A stretch of 7,230 bases of DNA. Origin: Desulfobulbaceae bacterium (GTDB taxonomy: Bacteria > Desulfobacterota > Desulfobulbia > Desulfobulbales > Desulfocapsaceae). Where the stretch lies: NCBI GenBank assembly GCA_030632405.1, contig DAOVUU010000119.1, positions 1 through 7,230 on the forward strand, written 5' to 3'. Below, piece by piece: positions 7,106 to 7,230 of the stretch. How positions within the stretch are numbered: position 1 is the stretch's first letter; every line of letters starts with the position of its first letter. The notes beneath the pieces are model-generated. The model searched no databases, had not been told where the DNA came from, and saw only the letters and a program-made list of their open reading frames with translations. The position numbers were made by a program, and so were the translations under genes.

Positions 7106-7230
7106 AACTGCCTCACCGCGGAACTTGAACCGCGCGGTTTATCCTGTGATAAGTCGATATACGATCCTTGAAAACTGAATAACAACACAAACAGCAAACG
7201 GGCCCAAAGTGGTTTTTATATGTAAATATA
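7106..7230 (+). other. Untranslated leader, possibly of an rRNA operon
   Basis: After P2 comes a hairpin with stem CGCGG/CCGCG (7117-7121 and 7130-7134) and then CTTGAAAACTGAATAAC (7167-7183), a phrase like those found in bacterial rRNA leaders and 16S-23S spacers around boxA. No rRNA or tRNA gene body is inside the window. The assignment is an inference from promoter strength plus this phrase. Confidence 0.4.

Larger units (their letters stand above)
6763..7230. other. Non-coding divergent regulatory region
   Basis: I find no plausible protein gene in these 468 bases on either strand. The left part (6763 to about 6905) is the leader of the sulfurylase/kinase gene. The centre (about 6911-6982) has back-to-back candidate promoters in an A-rich stretch. 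The right part (about 6983-7230) carries hairpins, a second + strand promoter and a leader leaving the window. The individual elements are listed separately. Confidence 0.75.

Noticed and set aside
7117..7134. The reverse strand reads GGTTCAAGTTCC inside a 5-bp stem, like a tRNA T-arm
   Set aside because: The loop is one base too long and no acceptor, D or anticodon arm can be found around it.

Overview
The window looks like a surface-polysaccharide precursor locus from a Gram-negative bacterium of medium GC content (mid-40s percent by eye). A sulfate-reducing or related Desulfobacterota lineage is plausible, but this rests on gene style and on a fused ATP-sulfurylase/APS-kinase, not on a marker gene, so it is an inference.

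Layout: (1) positions 1-1301, + strand: the 3' part of an unrecognised gene that runs in from the left edge. Its C-terminal part faintly resembles a RelA/SpoT-type nucleotidyltransferase. (2) positions 1298-6762, - strand: four co-directional genes. In transcription order they are a two-domain sulfate adenylyltransferase/adenylylsulfate kinase, a UDP-glucose 6-dehydrogenase (ugd), a GDP-mannose 4,6-dehydratase (gmd) and a GDP-L-fucose synthase (fcl). The last gene meets the left-hand gene tail to tail with a 4-bp overlap. (3) positions 6763-7230: no protein gene. This stretch holds a leader with mutually exclusive hairpins ahead of the sulfurylase gene, a candidate - strand promoter, and two candidate + strand promoters. 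The right-hand one is near consensus and faces off the window, into a leader with rRNA-operon-like features.

How the genes fit together: Gmd and Fcl convert GDP-mannose to GDP-L-fucose, Ugd makes UDP-glucuronate, and the kinase half of the fused protein would make PAPS, the sulfate donor. Together these could supply a fucose- and uronate-containing, possibly sulfated, exopolysaccharide, capsule or O-antigen. No glycosyltransferase, sulfotransferase or export gene is visible here.

The most unusual point is that the sulfurylase half keeps its fold and its HxxH pair but has lost the arginines of both signature motifs (QTRNP and GRDHA), while the kinase half looks intact.
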